Translations under genes and position numbers: made by a program
Part shown: positions 42,316 to 51,073 of the stretch, one piece after another
Position numbering within the stretch: position 1 is the stretch's first letter
Layout: every line of letters begins with the position of its first letter
The notes under the pieces: model-generated
What the model was told of the DNA's origin: nothing
The model's input: the letters and a program-made list of their open reading frames with translations, nothing else
Database searches by the model: none
NCBI GenBank assembly: GCA_034439975.1
Contig: JAWXBK010000021.1
Span: 19,370 to 83,369, forward strand
Origin: JAWXBK01 sp034439975
GTDB lineage: Bacteria > Pseudomonadota > Alphaproteobacteria > Dongiales > Dongiaceae
Reading direction: 5' to 3'
DNA length: 64,000 nucleotides

Positions 42316-43188
42316 TTACGCGAGCGCTGCCGCGAGGGCGAGCAGCATCGCGATCTCGGCGATCTGTTCGCTGGCGCCGAGCACGTCGCCGGTATAGCCG
42401 CCAATCTGGCGGCGCGCGATCTCGGTCATCGCCCAGGCACCGACCCCGGCTGCGAGCAGCGGCACGAACGCATCGAACCCGAGCGCGACGATCGCAATGA
42501 AAACCGCAATCGCGAGCGAGGCGATCACCGCGCCCGATTCCGGCGTGCCGGCCTGAAAGCCCTGGCCGTCGGTTTTGGCCGGTTTGCGCCAGAACATGAT
42601 CGCCGGCAGCAAGCCGCGCGCGACCGCGTGCGTTGCGATCAGTGCGGCAAAGACGAGACCCGGATCGGCGAGCGCCGCGATCGCGCCGATTCGCAGCAGC
42701 ATGGTCGCGACAATTGCGACGACGCCATAACTGCCATGCCGGCTGTCGCTCATGATCGCCAGCTTGCGGTCGCGTTCGAACGCCCCGCCCAGCCCGTCCG
42801 CCGTGTCGGCGAGCCCGTCTTCGTGATAGGCGCCGGTCGCGAACAATGTCGCCAGCACCGCAAGCGTCGCGGCGGGCAACGGGCCAAGCCCGAGCCAGCT
42901 CGCAAGACCATAGGCAACGCCGCCGATCGCGCCGACGATCAGCCCGACCAGCGGATTCGCGCGCACCGCAAAAGCAAGCCGGCTGCGGAAATCGACATGG
43001 CTGTTGTTCGGTGCGGGCAGGCGCGTCAGGTGGCTCAGCATGAAGCCGAGATCGGCGAACCAGCCGGTCGGCGAGAACCAGCCGCGGGCATCGCCAACAT
43101 CCGCCGCTGCGGGCGGGTGGTCGTCTGGCCGTGGCCAGCCCGAATCGGGTCGCGTCTGTCGGTCGCCGTTACGGTCGTTCATTGTCAT
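42316..43188 (-). CDS. cobS: Adenosylcobinamide-GDP ribazoletransferase
   Basis: A 290-residue membrane enzyme joining adenosylcobinamide-GDP to alpha-ribazole to give cobalamin (final nucleotide-loop assembly). It has multiple membrane helices and the conserved EDGLADTADGLGG acidic motif plus DSRHGSYGVVA. The N-terminus has an extra hydrophilic, Pro/Asp-rich stretch of ~50 residues before WFADLGFMLSHLTRLP, longer than in typical CobS; ATG 43182 would only trim two residues. Part of the cobS-cobC unit, divergent from the cyclase-cobT unit. Confidence 0.9.
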   Translation of the reverse strand: MTMNDRNGDRQTRPDSGWPRPDDHPPAAADVGDARGWFSPTGWFADLGFMLSHLTRLPAPNNSHVDFRSRLAFAVRANPLVGLIVGAIGGVAYGLASWLGLGPLPAATLAVLATLFATGAYHEDGLADTADGLGGAFERDRKLAIMSDSRHGSYGVVAIVATMLLRIGAIAALADPGLVFAALIATHAVARGLLPAIMFWRKPAKTDGQGFQAGTPESGAVIASLAIAVFIAIVALGFDAFVPLLAAGVGAWAMTEIARRQIGGYTGDVLGASEQIAEIAMLLALAAALA

Positions 43189-43311
43189 CGCAAGGTTGCT
43201 TCCGGAAATGGCCCAGCCTCGTCCTGCCGGTATATAAGGGGCCGGGCCTTATCCGGCCACCATGTTCCATCCGATCCCGTCGGGGGCCCGCTTGCGCGCG
43301 CATTTTTTACC

Positions 43312-43989
43312 ATGAGCCAGCTCATCGATCTCAGCCATCCGCTCGAAAACGGCATGCCCGGATTCGCCTTCGTGCTGCCCGACGGGCGGCGAATCGAAGC
43401 GGGTATCTCGATCGGCGCCATACTTCGCCACGAGGAATCGCAGGGCATGTATGGTGGCAAGGCCGAGTTCACCTTGACCGAAATGAGTTTCCAGACCTCG
43501 ATCGGCACCTATCTCGATGCGCCGTTCGTGCGCTGGCGCCATGGTCGCGATATCGCCGACCTCGAACTCGAACAGCTCGTGCTGCCGGGCATCATGATCG
43601 ATCTCTCGGGCCAGGAGCCGGGCAGCGAGGCGTTGCTGCCGGAAGATATCGACGTCGCCGGCAAGGCTGTTCTGGTGCGCTTCGGCTGGGACCGGCATTG
43701 GGGAACCGATCTCTATCGCACGCCGCCCTTCATCGCACGGCGCTCGCTGCAATTCCTGATCGATGCCGGTGCGAAGCTCTACGGCGTCGACACCGCGAAC
43801 GCCGATTCGTCGAAGGACATGGAGCGCCCGGCCCATAGCTGGCTGCTCGATCACGACGTTCTGATCGTCGAGAATTTGCGCAATCTCGCCGCACTCGCCG
43901 ATCGTCGCTTTCGCTTCTTCGCCGTGCCGGTGAAGGCCGTCGGTGCCGCCTCGATGCCGCTGCGCGCATTCGCCGAGACGCTCGAATGA
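43312..43989 (+). CDS. Cyclase-family protein lacking the usual metal ligands
   Basis: A 225-residue protein of the cyclase / kynurenine-formamidase family (DLSHPLENGMPGF at the start, GVDTANADSSKDMERPAH later). The normal metal motif HxGTHxDxP is here S63-I-G-T-Y67-L-D69-A-P71, so both His ligands are replaced while Asp and Pro remain. Hydrolase activity in the classic metal-dependent way is therefore doubtful. It overlaps cobT by four bases (ATGA), suggesting translational coupling. Function unknown, possibly related to cobamide lower-ligand metabolism only by position. Confidence 0.8.
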   Translation: MSQLIDLSHPLENGMPGFAFVLPDGRRIEAGISIGAILRHEESQGMYGGKAEFTLTEMSFQTSIGTYLDAPFVRWRHGRDIADLELEQLVLPGIMIDLSGQEPGSEALLPEDIDVAGKAVLVRFGWDRHWGTDLYRTPPFIARRSLQFLIDAGAKLYGVDTANADSSKDMERPAHSWLLDHDVLIVENLRNLAALADRRFRFFAVPVKAVGAASMPLRAFAETLE

Positions 43990-45008
43990 GCCGGGCACCG
44001 GTTGCAAGCTTCGTTGAAATCCGCCGCGCACTGGCCGAGTTTCCCGTCGCCGACGAAACCGCGCGGGCGGAAGCGGCCGAACGCGATGCGACTTTGACCA
44101 AACCGCCCGGTTCGCTGGGCCGCCTCGAACAACTGGCGCAATGGCTCGCCGCCTGGCAGGGACGCCATCCGCCGAAGCTCGACCGGCCGCGCGTGGCCGT
44201 CTTCGCCGGCAGTCATGGCGTCGCGCGTCGCGGCGTCTCTGCCTATCCGCCCGAAGTGACGGCGCAGATGGTGCAGAACTTCGTCAATGGCGGCGCTGCG
44301 ATCAACCAGCTCTGCATCATCGCCGATGCGGAACTGCGCGTCTATGAAATGGCGATCGAGGATCCGACCGAAGATTTCACCGAGCGACCGGCGATGGACG
44401 AAGCGTCCTGCGCGCGCGCGATTGCCTACGGCATGATGGCGGTCGAACCCGGCATCGATCTCCTCTGCGTCGGCGAAATGGGAATCGGCAACACGACAGC
44501 GGGCGCCGCGCTCTCGGCCACGTTGTTCGGCGGCAATGGCGCCGAATGGGCGGGGCCCGGCACCGGCGTCGCGGGCGCCGCACTCGCCCGCAAGGTGGCC
44601 GTGATCGATGCCGGCCTTGCGCGTCATCGCGGCCAGATCGCGGATCCCCTCAATGCGCTGCGTTGCTTCGGCGGGCAGGAGATGGCGGCAATCGTCGGTG
44701 CGATCATTGCGGCGCGCATGGCTCATGTGCCGGTGCTGCTCGACGGATTCGTCTCGACTGCGTCGGCTGCCGTCCTGCATGCGCTCGCTCCCGGCGCGCT
44801 CGATCATTGCGAGGTCGCGCATCTCTCGCGCGAGCCCGGCCATCGCCGGCTGGTGGCGGCGCTCGGCAAGCGGCCGCTGCTCGAATTCGACATGCATCTC
44901 GGCGAAGCCTCGGGTGCGGCGCTCGCGATCCCGCTGCTGCGCGCGGCCATCGCCTGTCATACCGGCATGGCGACCTTCGCCGAAGCGGGCGTCAGCGGTC
45001 CGACATGA
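43986..45008 (+). CDS. cobT: Nicotinate-nucleotide--dimethylbenzimidazole phosphoribosyltransferase
   Basis: A 340-residue enzyme making alpha-ribazole-5'-phosphate from nicotinate mononucleotide and a lower-ligand base. It has TKPPGSLGRLEQLA near the N-terminus, AGSHGVARRGVSAYPPEVT, GEMGIGNTTAGAALSA (active-site and NMN region) and the C-terminal FAEAGVSG with the catalytic Glu. The reading frame overlaps the cyclase gene at the start and the YcaQ gene at the end (both ATGA), so the three are translated as a coupled set. Divergent from cobS. Confidence 0.93.
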   Translation: MSRAPVASFVEIRRALAEFPVADETARAEAAERDATLTKPPGSLGRLEQLAQWLAAWQGRHPPKLDRPRVAVFAGSHGVARRGVSAYPPEVTAQMVQNFVNGGAAINQLCIIADAELRVYEMAIEDPTEDFTERPAMDEASCARAIAYGMMAVEPGIDLLCVGEMGIGNTTAGAALSATLFGGNGAEWAGPGTGVAGAALARKVAVIDAGLARHRGQIADPLNALRCFGGQEMAAIVGAIIAARMAHVPVLLDGFVSTASAAVLHALAPGALDHCEVAHLSREPGHRRLVAALGKRPLLEFDMHLGEASGAALAIPLLRAAIACHTGMATFAEAGVSGPT

Positions 45009-46234
45009 CGCAAGGAAAACGAACCGATACGCCGCGTACCGTCGGCGCAAACGCGATGCGCGCCTTCCTGCTCGATCGGCTCGGTTTGCGCGGCGATTAC
45101 TGGACGCCGGATCAGGCCGCCTCCCGTGCGCGCGATCTCGGCATGATCCAGATCGATTCGATTCGCGTGAACGGGCTGCGCAATCACGAGATCGTCTGGG
45201 CAGCGCGCACCGGATCGGGGCCGCAGGGCTTCTACGATCTGCTTTACGGCCAGGCGGCGATGCGCGAGACGCATTATCCGATCTTCGCGACCCGGCGCGA
45301 CTGGCTGCCGATGCTCAATGTTGCCTTCGGCCACCGTTCGCGATCCGACACGCGCGACCTGCCGGCGATGAAATCGGCGATGCGGCAGGTGCTGCGCCAT
45401 CTGCGCGATGAGGGCCCGGCGACGCCGGCCGATTTCGCCTCGGACCAGGTGGCCGGCGGTTTCAACACGATCAAGGCGACGACGCGCGCGCTCGAGATCC
45501 TGTTCTATCAGGGCCGCGTACAGATCGTCGGCCGTACCAGCGGCTTCCAGCGCGTGTTCAACCTGACCGAACGCGCGACGCCCGAATTGGTTCGCCCCGC
45601 GAAACCGAAGAAGCGCGACTATGAACGCTTCATCGTCGAATCGGCGCTCGATGTGCTCAAGCTCGCGACCGAAGACCAGATCGCGCGCCGCGCGGCATTG
45701 CATTTCGGCAGCTGGCGCGGCGGCAATCTGCCTTACTGGCGGCTGGTGACGGCGCGGCTGCTACCCGAACTCGGGCGGCCGGTCGCCGATTCCGTCGGCG
45801 ACAACGAGATCTACTGGTATCGCCCGCAGGACCAGGCGTGCTGGAACGTTGCCGACATCGATCCGGGCGATCATCTGCGCCTGGCCGCACCGCTCGACAA
45901 TCTGATGTTCGATCGCGCGCGCTTCCGCGCTTTGTTCGGGCGCGATTACAAGTTCGAAGCCTATACGCCGGCGGCGCAGCGCCAGTTCTATTTCGCGCTG
46001 CCGATGCTGTGGCGCGACCGGCTGGTCGGACTGATCGATGCGAAGCTCGATCGCGAGAGCGGCGAGCCGGTCTTTCGCGTGGTCGGGCTCGAGATGATGG
46101 CACTGGTGCCGCCGGATGTGCTGCGCGCCGGCATCCACCGCTTCGCGCGGCTGGCGGGCGCAACCAAAACTGTCGTCGATGCGCGGGTCGGGCGCGATCT
46201 CCGGAAGGCGATTGTAGGCCGCGTCGAGGATTAG
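45005..46234 (+). CDS. YcaQ/AlkX-family winged-helix DNA glycosylase (crosslink repair type)
   Basis: A 409-residue protein of the HTH_42 / YcaQ family. It starts ATG 45005, overlapping the cobT stop. Features are GMIQIDSIRVNGLRNHEIVWAA (the QxD region), HYPIFATRRDWLP, FNLTERATPELV and DHLRLAAPLDNLMFDR, which carries the family catalytic-type region (APLDxxxWDR-like; Met-Phe replaces the common Trp). E. coli YcaQ unhooks interstrand crosslinks. Coupling to cobT is likely incidental. Confidence 0.82.
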   Translation: MTQGKRTDTPRTVGANAMRAFLLDRLGLRGDYWTPDQAASRARDLGMIQIDSIRVNGLRNHEIVWAARTGSGPQGFYDLLYGQAAMRETHYPIFATRRDWLPMLNVAFGHRSRSDTRDLPAMKSAMRQVLRHLRDEGPATPADFASDQVAGGFNTIKATTRALEILFYQGRVQIVGRTSGFQRVFNLTERATPELVRPAKPKKRDYERFIVESALDVLKLATEDQIARRAALHFGSWRGGNLPYWRLVTARLLPELGRPVADSVGDNEIYWYRPQDQACWNVADIDPGDHLRLAAPLDNLMFDRARFRALFGRDYKFEAYTPAAQRQFYFALPMLWRDRLVGLIDAKLDRESGEPVFRVVGLEMMALVPPDVLRAGIHRFARLAGATKTVVDARVGRDLRKAIVGRVED

Positions 46235-46254
46235 CAACCTTCTAATCGCTTTTT
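46229..46254 (+). terminator. Candidate Rho-independent terminator after the cobT-glycosylase unit
   Basis: A 6-bp stem GATTAG/CTAATC (46229-46234 and 46242-46247) with loop CAACCTT is followed by GCTTTTTG. The stem overlaps the stop codon. It is AT-rich and weak but well placed. Confidence 0.45.
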
Positions 46255-46284
46255 GAAGAGTCCCGCGTTCAAAGTTCAAATTCA

Positions 46285-46394
46285 TTGTCATTGCCGGGCT
46301 GGACCCGGCAATCCATCGGGCCTTAGCATCGCATTGGTGACCGGCATTCGGTGCGTCGGATGAATGGATGCTCGGGTCAAGCCCGGGCATGACG
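46285..46394. repeat. Dispersed intergenic palindromic repeat, copy 1
   Basis: The left half reads TGTCATTGCCGGGCTGGACC...CAATCCATCG and the right half ATGGATGCTCGGGTCAAGCC...CATGACG. The ends are inverted copies of each other, each half containing a GC stem (CCGGG/CCCGG). A second copy of the same layout is at 60498-60631. This GCCGGG...CCCGG intergenic family is common in alphaproteobacteria. It fills most of the 204-base gap before the ABC permease gene. Confidence 0.8.
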
Positions 46395-46438
46395 AGACTG
46401 GGGGCGGTTGTTGCGCTGAGCCCTCGTACTCGCCGCGC

Positions 46439-47278
46439 TTATTCCCCCACCTGGAAGAGGCGGCCGCGGCGGCGGGCGTCCTTGAGGGCCGCCACGAAGA
46501 TACCGGCACCGGCGGCCAGATAGACGATATTCAGCAGGAACGCGCGCCAGAAGAGGTGCATGTCGAAGCGCTGCTCGAACAGCACGATGCGCATTCCCTC
46601 GAACACGCTGGTCGCAGGCACCGCCATCGCGATCGGCTCGAGCCAGTCCGGCAGCACGGTGACCGGATAATAGACAGCGCAAATCGGTGCCAACAGGAAG
46701 ATCAGGAACCAGATCAGGCTTTCGGCGCCGAGCCCGTAGCGCATCAGCAGCGCGACCGACAGCAGCCCGACCGCCCAGCTCAGCATCATCAGATTGAAGA
46801 AGAAGGCGAGCAGCGGCAGACCGAGATCGTAGATCGAGAAATGGAACAGGAAGATCGCCAGCACGCTCGCCGGCGTCAGCCCGATGACAGCGCGCAGGAT
46901 GCTCATCGCGATCAGCGACGCCACATGCTCGAACGGGCGCAGCGGACTCACATAGATGTTCGCAAGATTGCGCGCCCACATCTCTTCGAGAAAGGAAATC
47001 GCAAAGCCGAGCTGGCCGCGGAACAACACGTCCCACAGCATCACCCCCGCCAGCAGAACGCCGAAAGCCTGCGCCACATAGCTGGATTGGCCGTGCAGGA
47101 AGGTCGAGAGAAAGCCCCAGATAATCATCTGCATCATGGGCCAATAGGTGATCTCGAGAATGCGCGGCCACGAACTGCGCAGAATGTAAATATGGCGCAG
47201 CAGCATCGCGCTGACGCGCCGCCGCGCGCCGGAGAACGTCCACTCGGCATGCGGGCGATGGATCGCGCGTTCGCTCAT
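46439..47278 (-). CDS. ABC-2-type transporter permease
   Basis: A 279-residue membrane protein with six predicted helices (for example EITYWPMMQMIIWGFLSTFL, AGVMLWDVLFRGQLGFAISF and PICAVYYPVTVLPDWLEP, the last being the ABC-2 signature). It overlaps the ATPase gene by four bases (47275-47278), so the two form a typical two-gene exporter. Substrate could be a polysaccharide, lipid or drug; the small size and signature resemble NodJ/DrrB-type permeases. Confidence 0.88.
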   Translation of the reverse strand: MSERAIHRPHAEWTFSGARRRVSAMLLRHIYILRSSWPRILEITYWPMMQMIIWGFLSTFLHGQSSYVAQAFGVLLAGVMLWDVLFRGQLGFAISFLEEMWARNLANIYVSPLRPFEHVASLIAMSILRAVIGLTPASVLAIFLFHFSIYDLGLPLLAFFFNLMMLSWAVGLLSVALLMRYGLGAESLIWFLIFLLAPICAVYYPVTVLPDWLEPIAMAVPATSVFEGMRIVLFEQRFDMHLFWRAFLLNIVYLAAGAGIFVAALKDARRRGRLFQVGE

Positions 47279-48027
47279 TGCGCCGCCTGCTGCGCCGCTT
47301 TGCGGTTGCGCGCGATGTCGAGGAACACTTCCTCGAGATTCTGCCGCCCGTAGCGCACCAGCAGATCGGCCGGCGAACCGTCGTCCACGATCCGGCCGCT
47401 GCGCATCATCATCACGCGCGTCGCGAGCCGTTCGACCTCGACCATGTTATGCGAGGCGAGCAGGATCGTGGCGCCGCTCTGGCGCTTGTAGGTCTCGAGA
47501 TAATGCCGGATCCAGTCGGCGGTATCGGGATCAAGCGAGGCGGTCGGCTCGTCGAGCAGCAAAAGCTCCGGCCGGTTGATCATCGCCTTGGCAAGCGAGA
47601 CGCGCGTCTTCTGCCCGGCGGAAAGCGTCTGCATCGGCCGGTTCAGGAACGAGGCGATGTCGAGGTCGCGGGCGAGTTCGGCGATGCGCGCCTTGCGATC
47701 GGGGATCTCGTAGAGCCGCGCGAACACGTCGAGGTTCTCGCGCGGGCTGAGGCGCTTCGGCAGATCGACATAGGGTGAGGAAAAATTCATCCGCGGCAGC
47801 ACACGATAGCGATGCTTCAGGAGATCCTCGCCGAACACAGTGATCGAACCGCTGCTCGGCAACAGCAGCCCGAGCAGCATGGCGATCGTCGTGGTCTTGC
47901 CGGCGCCATTGCCCCCGAGCAGGCCGACGGTATCGCCGGCCCCGATTCGGAAATCGAGCCCTTCGACGGCCGTGACGGGCCCGAAGCGCTTGGTAAGCTG
48001 CTGGACTTCAATGACGGTATTCGACAT
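47275..48027 (-). CDS. ABC transporter ATP-binding protein
   Basis: A 250-residue ATPase starting ATG 48027. Walker A is GGNGAGKTT, the ABC signature is LSAGQKTRVSL (LSAGQ rather than LSGGQ), Walker B is LLLLDEPTASLD and the H-loop SHNMVEV. MNFSSPYVDLPKRLSPRENL is the Q-loop region. It powers the adjacent permease. The codon overlap with the permease start shows translational coupling. An upstream in-frame extension has no ribosome site. Confidence 0.92.
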   Translation of the reverse strand: MSNTVIEVQQLTKRFGPVTAVEGLDFRIGAGDTVGLLGGNGAGKTTTIAMLLGLLLPSSGSITVFGEDLLKHRYRVLPRMNFSSPYVDLPKRLSPRENLDVFARLYEIPDRKARIAELARDLDIASFLNRPMQTLSAGQKTRVSLAKAMINRPELLLLDEPTASLDPDTADWIRHYLETYKRQSGATILLASHNMVEVERLATRVMMMRSGRIVDDGSPADLLVRYGRQNLEEVFLDIARNRKAAQQAAQ

Positions 48028-48152
48028 GCAGGGCGCGATACTGCCGGGGTCGGGGCTCTTTGGCCAGCCGCCCCGGTGCATGGCTGGCATGCGGGAAGGG
48101 CGGATTCGCGCTAGTCTCCCCGGCAGGGAAGGCCGATCCGGATTCGCATCGA

Positions 48153-49514
48153 ATGTTGTCGCGCCTCAGCCGTTTCATTCGCAGTTTCCGTCCGACCGCG
48201 CCGGGCGGCCGGGTCCGGCTGCGCACGCTGATCCTCATTCGCTGGGTCGCCATCGCCGGTCAACTCTTCGCGATCCTGTTCGTCCATTTCTCGCTCGGCT
48301 TTCCGCTGCCGCTGGTTCCGGTGCTCATCGTCGTCGCGGCGTCGGCCGCGCTCAATCTGATGATTCTGCGTTACGGTCGCGGCGCGATGCGACTCGGCGG
48401 TCGCCAGATCGCGCTGTCGCTCGGCTTCGATCTGCTGCAACTCGGCGCGCTGATCTTTCTGACCGGCGGGCTGCACAACCCGTTCTCGATCCTGATTCTT
48501 GCACCTGTGATCGTCTCGGCGACGATCCTCACCTGGCGATCGACGACCCAGCTGTCGCTGATCGCGATCGCGATGGTGGCAATCCTGGCGGTCGAACATT
48601 GGCCCCTGCCCTGGCCACCGGGCGAAACGTTCACCCTGGCGCCGCTTTATATCGCGGGGTTCGCACTGGCGCTGCTGCTGTCGATCCTTTTCATCGGCGC
48701 CTATGTCGCGTCGATCGCGCTGGAATCGCGGCGCATGTCGGATGCGCTGGCGGCAACGCAGCGCGCGCTGGATCGCGAACGCAGACTCTCCTCGCTCGGT
48801 GCGCTCGCCGCGGCTGCCGCGCACGAACTGGGCAGCCCGCTCGGCACCATCGCGGTCGTCGCCAAGGAGATCGCGCGCGATCTGCCCGCCGATAGTCCGC
48901 TCAAAGCCGATATGGATCTGTTGCGCGCCGAAAGCGAACGCTGCCGGCGCATCCTCGCCGAACTGGTGGCCGAACCCGAAGCCGAGGGCGGTGCGCCTTT
49001 CGAGGTCATTCCCCTTGAAACCGCGGTCGAGGCCGCGGCCCAGCCGCATCGCCGCCCGGGCATCGCGCTCTCGATCGTGACCGATCCGGCGGCGCAGGGG
49101 CCGATGCCGCTGGTCCGCCGTCGTGCCGAATTGCAGCACGGGCTTGGCAATCTGCTGCAGAATGCCATCGAATTCGCGCGCAGCCGGGTCGATGTCAGGC
49201 TGCGCTGGGATCGCACGACGATCGTCGTCACCATCGCGGATGACGGGCAGGGCTTTGCCGAAACCATGCTCGGGCGGCTCGGCGAGCCTTATTTGTCGGG
49301 CGGCGATCAGGGCCGTGGCGGCGAGCATATGGGATTGGGTATCTTCATTGCCGATACGCTGATCGGTATGACGGGCGGCAGCTTGCGGCTCGGCAACCGG
49401 ACGGCGGACGGCGAACCCGGCGGGGCGGAGGCGGTCGTCACCTGGCCGCGGGTCGCGCTCGAAACCGCGGCCGAATGGCAGCGGAGCGAAGCGGAACGGA
49501 TGGAACAATCATGA
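48153..49514 (+). CDS. regB: Redox sensor histidine kinase RegB/PrrB/ActS
   Basis: A 453-residue kinase with six membrane helices, then the H-box AAAAHELGSPLGTIAVV (His224). GGLHNPFSILIL is the GGxxNPF quinone-sensing motif of RegB. Cys264 in SERCRRILAEL corresponds to the redox-active cysteine of R. capsulatus RegB (Cys265; His225 there). The ATPase domain has the N, G1 and G2 boxes (LLQNAIEFA, DDGQGF, GLGIFIADTLIGMTGG). It controls respiration and redox genes through RegA. Overlaps regA by four bases. Confidence 0.92.
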   Translation: MLSRLSRFIRSFRPTAPGGRVRLRTLILIRWVAIAGQLFAILFVHFSLGFPLPLVPVLIVVAASAALNLMILRYGRGAMRLGGRQIALSLGFDLLQLGALIFLTGGLHNPFSILILAPVIVSATILTWRSTTQLSLIAIAMVAILAVEHWPLPWPPGETFTLAPLYIAGFALALLLSILFIGAYVASIALESRRMSDALAATQRALDRERRLSSLGALAAAAAHELGSPLGTIAVVAKEIARDLPADSPLKADMDLLRAESERCRRILAELVAEPEAEGGAPFEVIPLETAVEAAAQPHRRPGIALSIVTDPAAQGPMPLVRRRAELQHGLGNLLQNAIEFARSRVDVRLRWDRTTIVVTIADDGQGFAETMLGRLGEPYLSGGDQGRGGEHMGLGIFIADTLIGMTGGSLRLGNRTADGEPGGAEAVVTWPRVALETAAEWQRSEAERMEQS

Positions 49515-50074
49515 CCGACAATGCGGACGAACCCGGCGGCGAAAACGCGCTCGGCGATCTGCTGGTGGTCGACGACGACGAACCGTTCTGCCGCCGTCTC
49601 GCGCAGGCGCTGGAAAAACGCGGCTTCAAGGTTGCAACGGCAACCAGCGTCGCCGACGGCATCCGCAGCGCGAAGGAGATTCGCCCAGTCTATGCCGTGG
49701 TCGATCTGCGGCTGGGCGATGGCAGCGGTCTCGATGTGGTGACCGCGCTGCGCGAGGCGAACGAGGAGGTGCGCGTCGTGGTGCTGACCGGCTATGGCAA
49801 TATCGCGACCGCCGTCGCCGCGGTGAAACATGGTGCGATCGATTATCTGCCGAAGCCCGCCGATGCCGACCAGGTGGTCGCGGCGCTGCTCGAGAGCGGC
49901 GACGAATTGCCGCCGCCGCCGGATCTGCCGATGACCGCCGACCGTGTGCGCTGGGAACATATCCAGCGCGTCTACGAACAATGCGACCGCAACGTCTCGG
50001 AGACGGCGCGGCGGTTGCGGATGCATCGCCGCACCTTGCAGCGCATCCTCGCGAAATACGCCCCCAAGGCCTAG
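49511..50074 (+). CDS. regA: Response regulator RegA/PrrA/ActR
   Basis: A 187-residue regulator. The receiver has acidic VVDDDEPF (Asp21-23), the phospho-Asp65 in YAVVDLRLGDG, and KP in YLPKPADA. A Pro-rich linker (LPPPPDLP) leads to the Fis-type HTH with the RegA signature VRWEHIQRVYEQCDRNVSETARRLRMHRRTLQRIL. ATG 49511 overlaps the RegB stop (ATGA). Activates photosynthesis, nitrogen and respiration genes in relatives. Confidence 0.94.
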   Translation: MTDNADEPGGENALGDLLVVDDDEPFCRRLAQALEKRGFKVATATSVADGIRSAKEIRPVYAVVDLRLGDGSGLDVVTALREANEEVRVVVLTGYGNIATAVAAVKHGAIDYLPKPADADQVVAALLESGDELPPPPDLPMTADRVRWEHIQRVYEQCDRNVSETARRLRMHRRTLQRILAKYAPKA

Positions 50075-50101
50075 CAAGAAACGCCAAAGGAATCCGGACA
50101 C

Positions 50102-51055
50102 ATGATGTTGCGCAAGCGGGTGCTGGTCACGGGCGGCGCGGGGTTTCTCGGCTCCCATCTCTGCGAACGCCTGCTGGCGGTCGGCAGCGACGTGATCTGC
50201 CTCGACAATTTCTTCACCGGCACCAAGGACAATGTCGCGCATCTGTTCGACCATCCGCATTTCGAACTGATGCGGCACGACGTGACCTTCCCGCTCTATG
50301 TCGAGGTCGACGAGATCTACAATCTCGCCTGTCCGGCCTCACCCGTTCACTATCAGCACGATCCGGTGCAGACGACCAAGACCAGCGTGCATGGCGCAAT
50401 CAATATGCTCGGTCTTGCGAAACGGCTGCGCGCGAAAGTGTTTCAGGCCTCGACCAGCGAGGTCTATGGCGATCCCGATGTGCATCCGCAGCCGGAAAGC
50501 TATCGCGGCAACGTCAATCCCATCGGGCCGCGCGCCTGCTACGACGAAGGCAAGCGCTGCGCCGAGACTTTGTTCTTTGACTACTACCGCCAGCACAAGC
50601 TGCGCATCCGCGTTGCGCGAATCTTCAACACTTACGGGCCACGCATGCATCCGAACGACGGGCGCGTGGTTTCCAATTTCGTGGTCCAGGCGCTGCGCAA
50701 CAAGCCGATCACGATCTACGGCGACGGCAGCCAGACTCGCTCCTTTTGCTATGTCGACGATCTGATCGAAGGCTTCATCCGGCTGATGGCGGCACCCGAT
50801 GAGATGACGGGTCCGGTCAATCTCGGCAATCCCGGCGAGTTCACGATCAAACAACTGGCCGAGATGGCGATCCGCCTCACCGGCTCGACTTCGAAGATCG
50901 AGTATCGCGATCTGCCGGAAGACGATCCCAAGCAGCGCAAGCCCGACATTGCGCTCGCCCAGCGTATGCTCGGCTGGCAGCCGGGCATCAAGCTCGAGGA
51001 CGGACTGAAAAAGACGATCGCCTATTTCGACGATTTTCTGCGTCGCGATTCCTAG
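50102..51055 (+). CDS. UDP-glucuronate decarboxylase (UDP-xylose synthase)
   Basis: A 317-residue short-chain dehydrogenase-fold enzyme. NAD site GGAGFLGSHLCE, the catalytic Tyr-Lys in CYDEGKRCAE, and family motifs YNLACPASPVHYQ, STSEVYGDP and FNTYGPRMHPNDGRVVSNFV are exactly those of UXS. It converts UDP-glucuronate to UDP-xylose, a sugar donor for polysaccharides. It follows regA by 27 bases and precedes an MFS gene, so it may belong to that transcript. UDP-glucose 4-epimerase is excluded by the decarboxylase motifs. Confidence 0.9.
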   Translation: MMLRKRVLVTGGAGFLGSHLCERLLAVGSDVICLDNFFTGTKDNVAHLFDHPHFELMRHDVTFPLYVEVDEIYNLACPASPVHYQHDPVQTTKTSVHGAINMLGLAKRLRAKVFQASTSEVYGDPDVHPQPESYRGNVNPIGPRACYDEGKRCAETLFFDYYRQHKLRIRVARIFNTYGPRMHPNDGRVVSNFVVQALRNKPITIYGDGSQTRSFCYVDDLIEGFIRLMAAPDEMTGPVNLGNPGEFTIKQLAEMAIRLTGSTSKIEYRDLPEDDPKQRKPDIALAQRMLGWQPGIKLEDGLKKTIAYFDDFLRRDS

Positions 51056-51073
51056 AACCGGGCCGGCGGGGTC

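Noticed and set aside
43189..43311. Cobalamin riboswitch before the cyclase-cobT unit
   Set aside because: AGCCTCGTCCTGCC near 43229 only loosely resembles the B12 box, and the gap of 123 bases is too short for the usual riboswitch.
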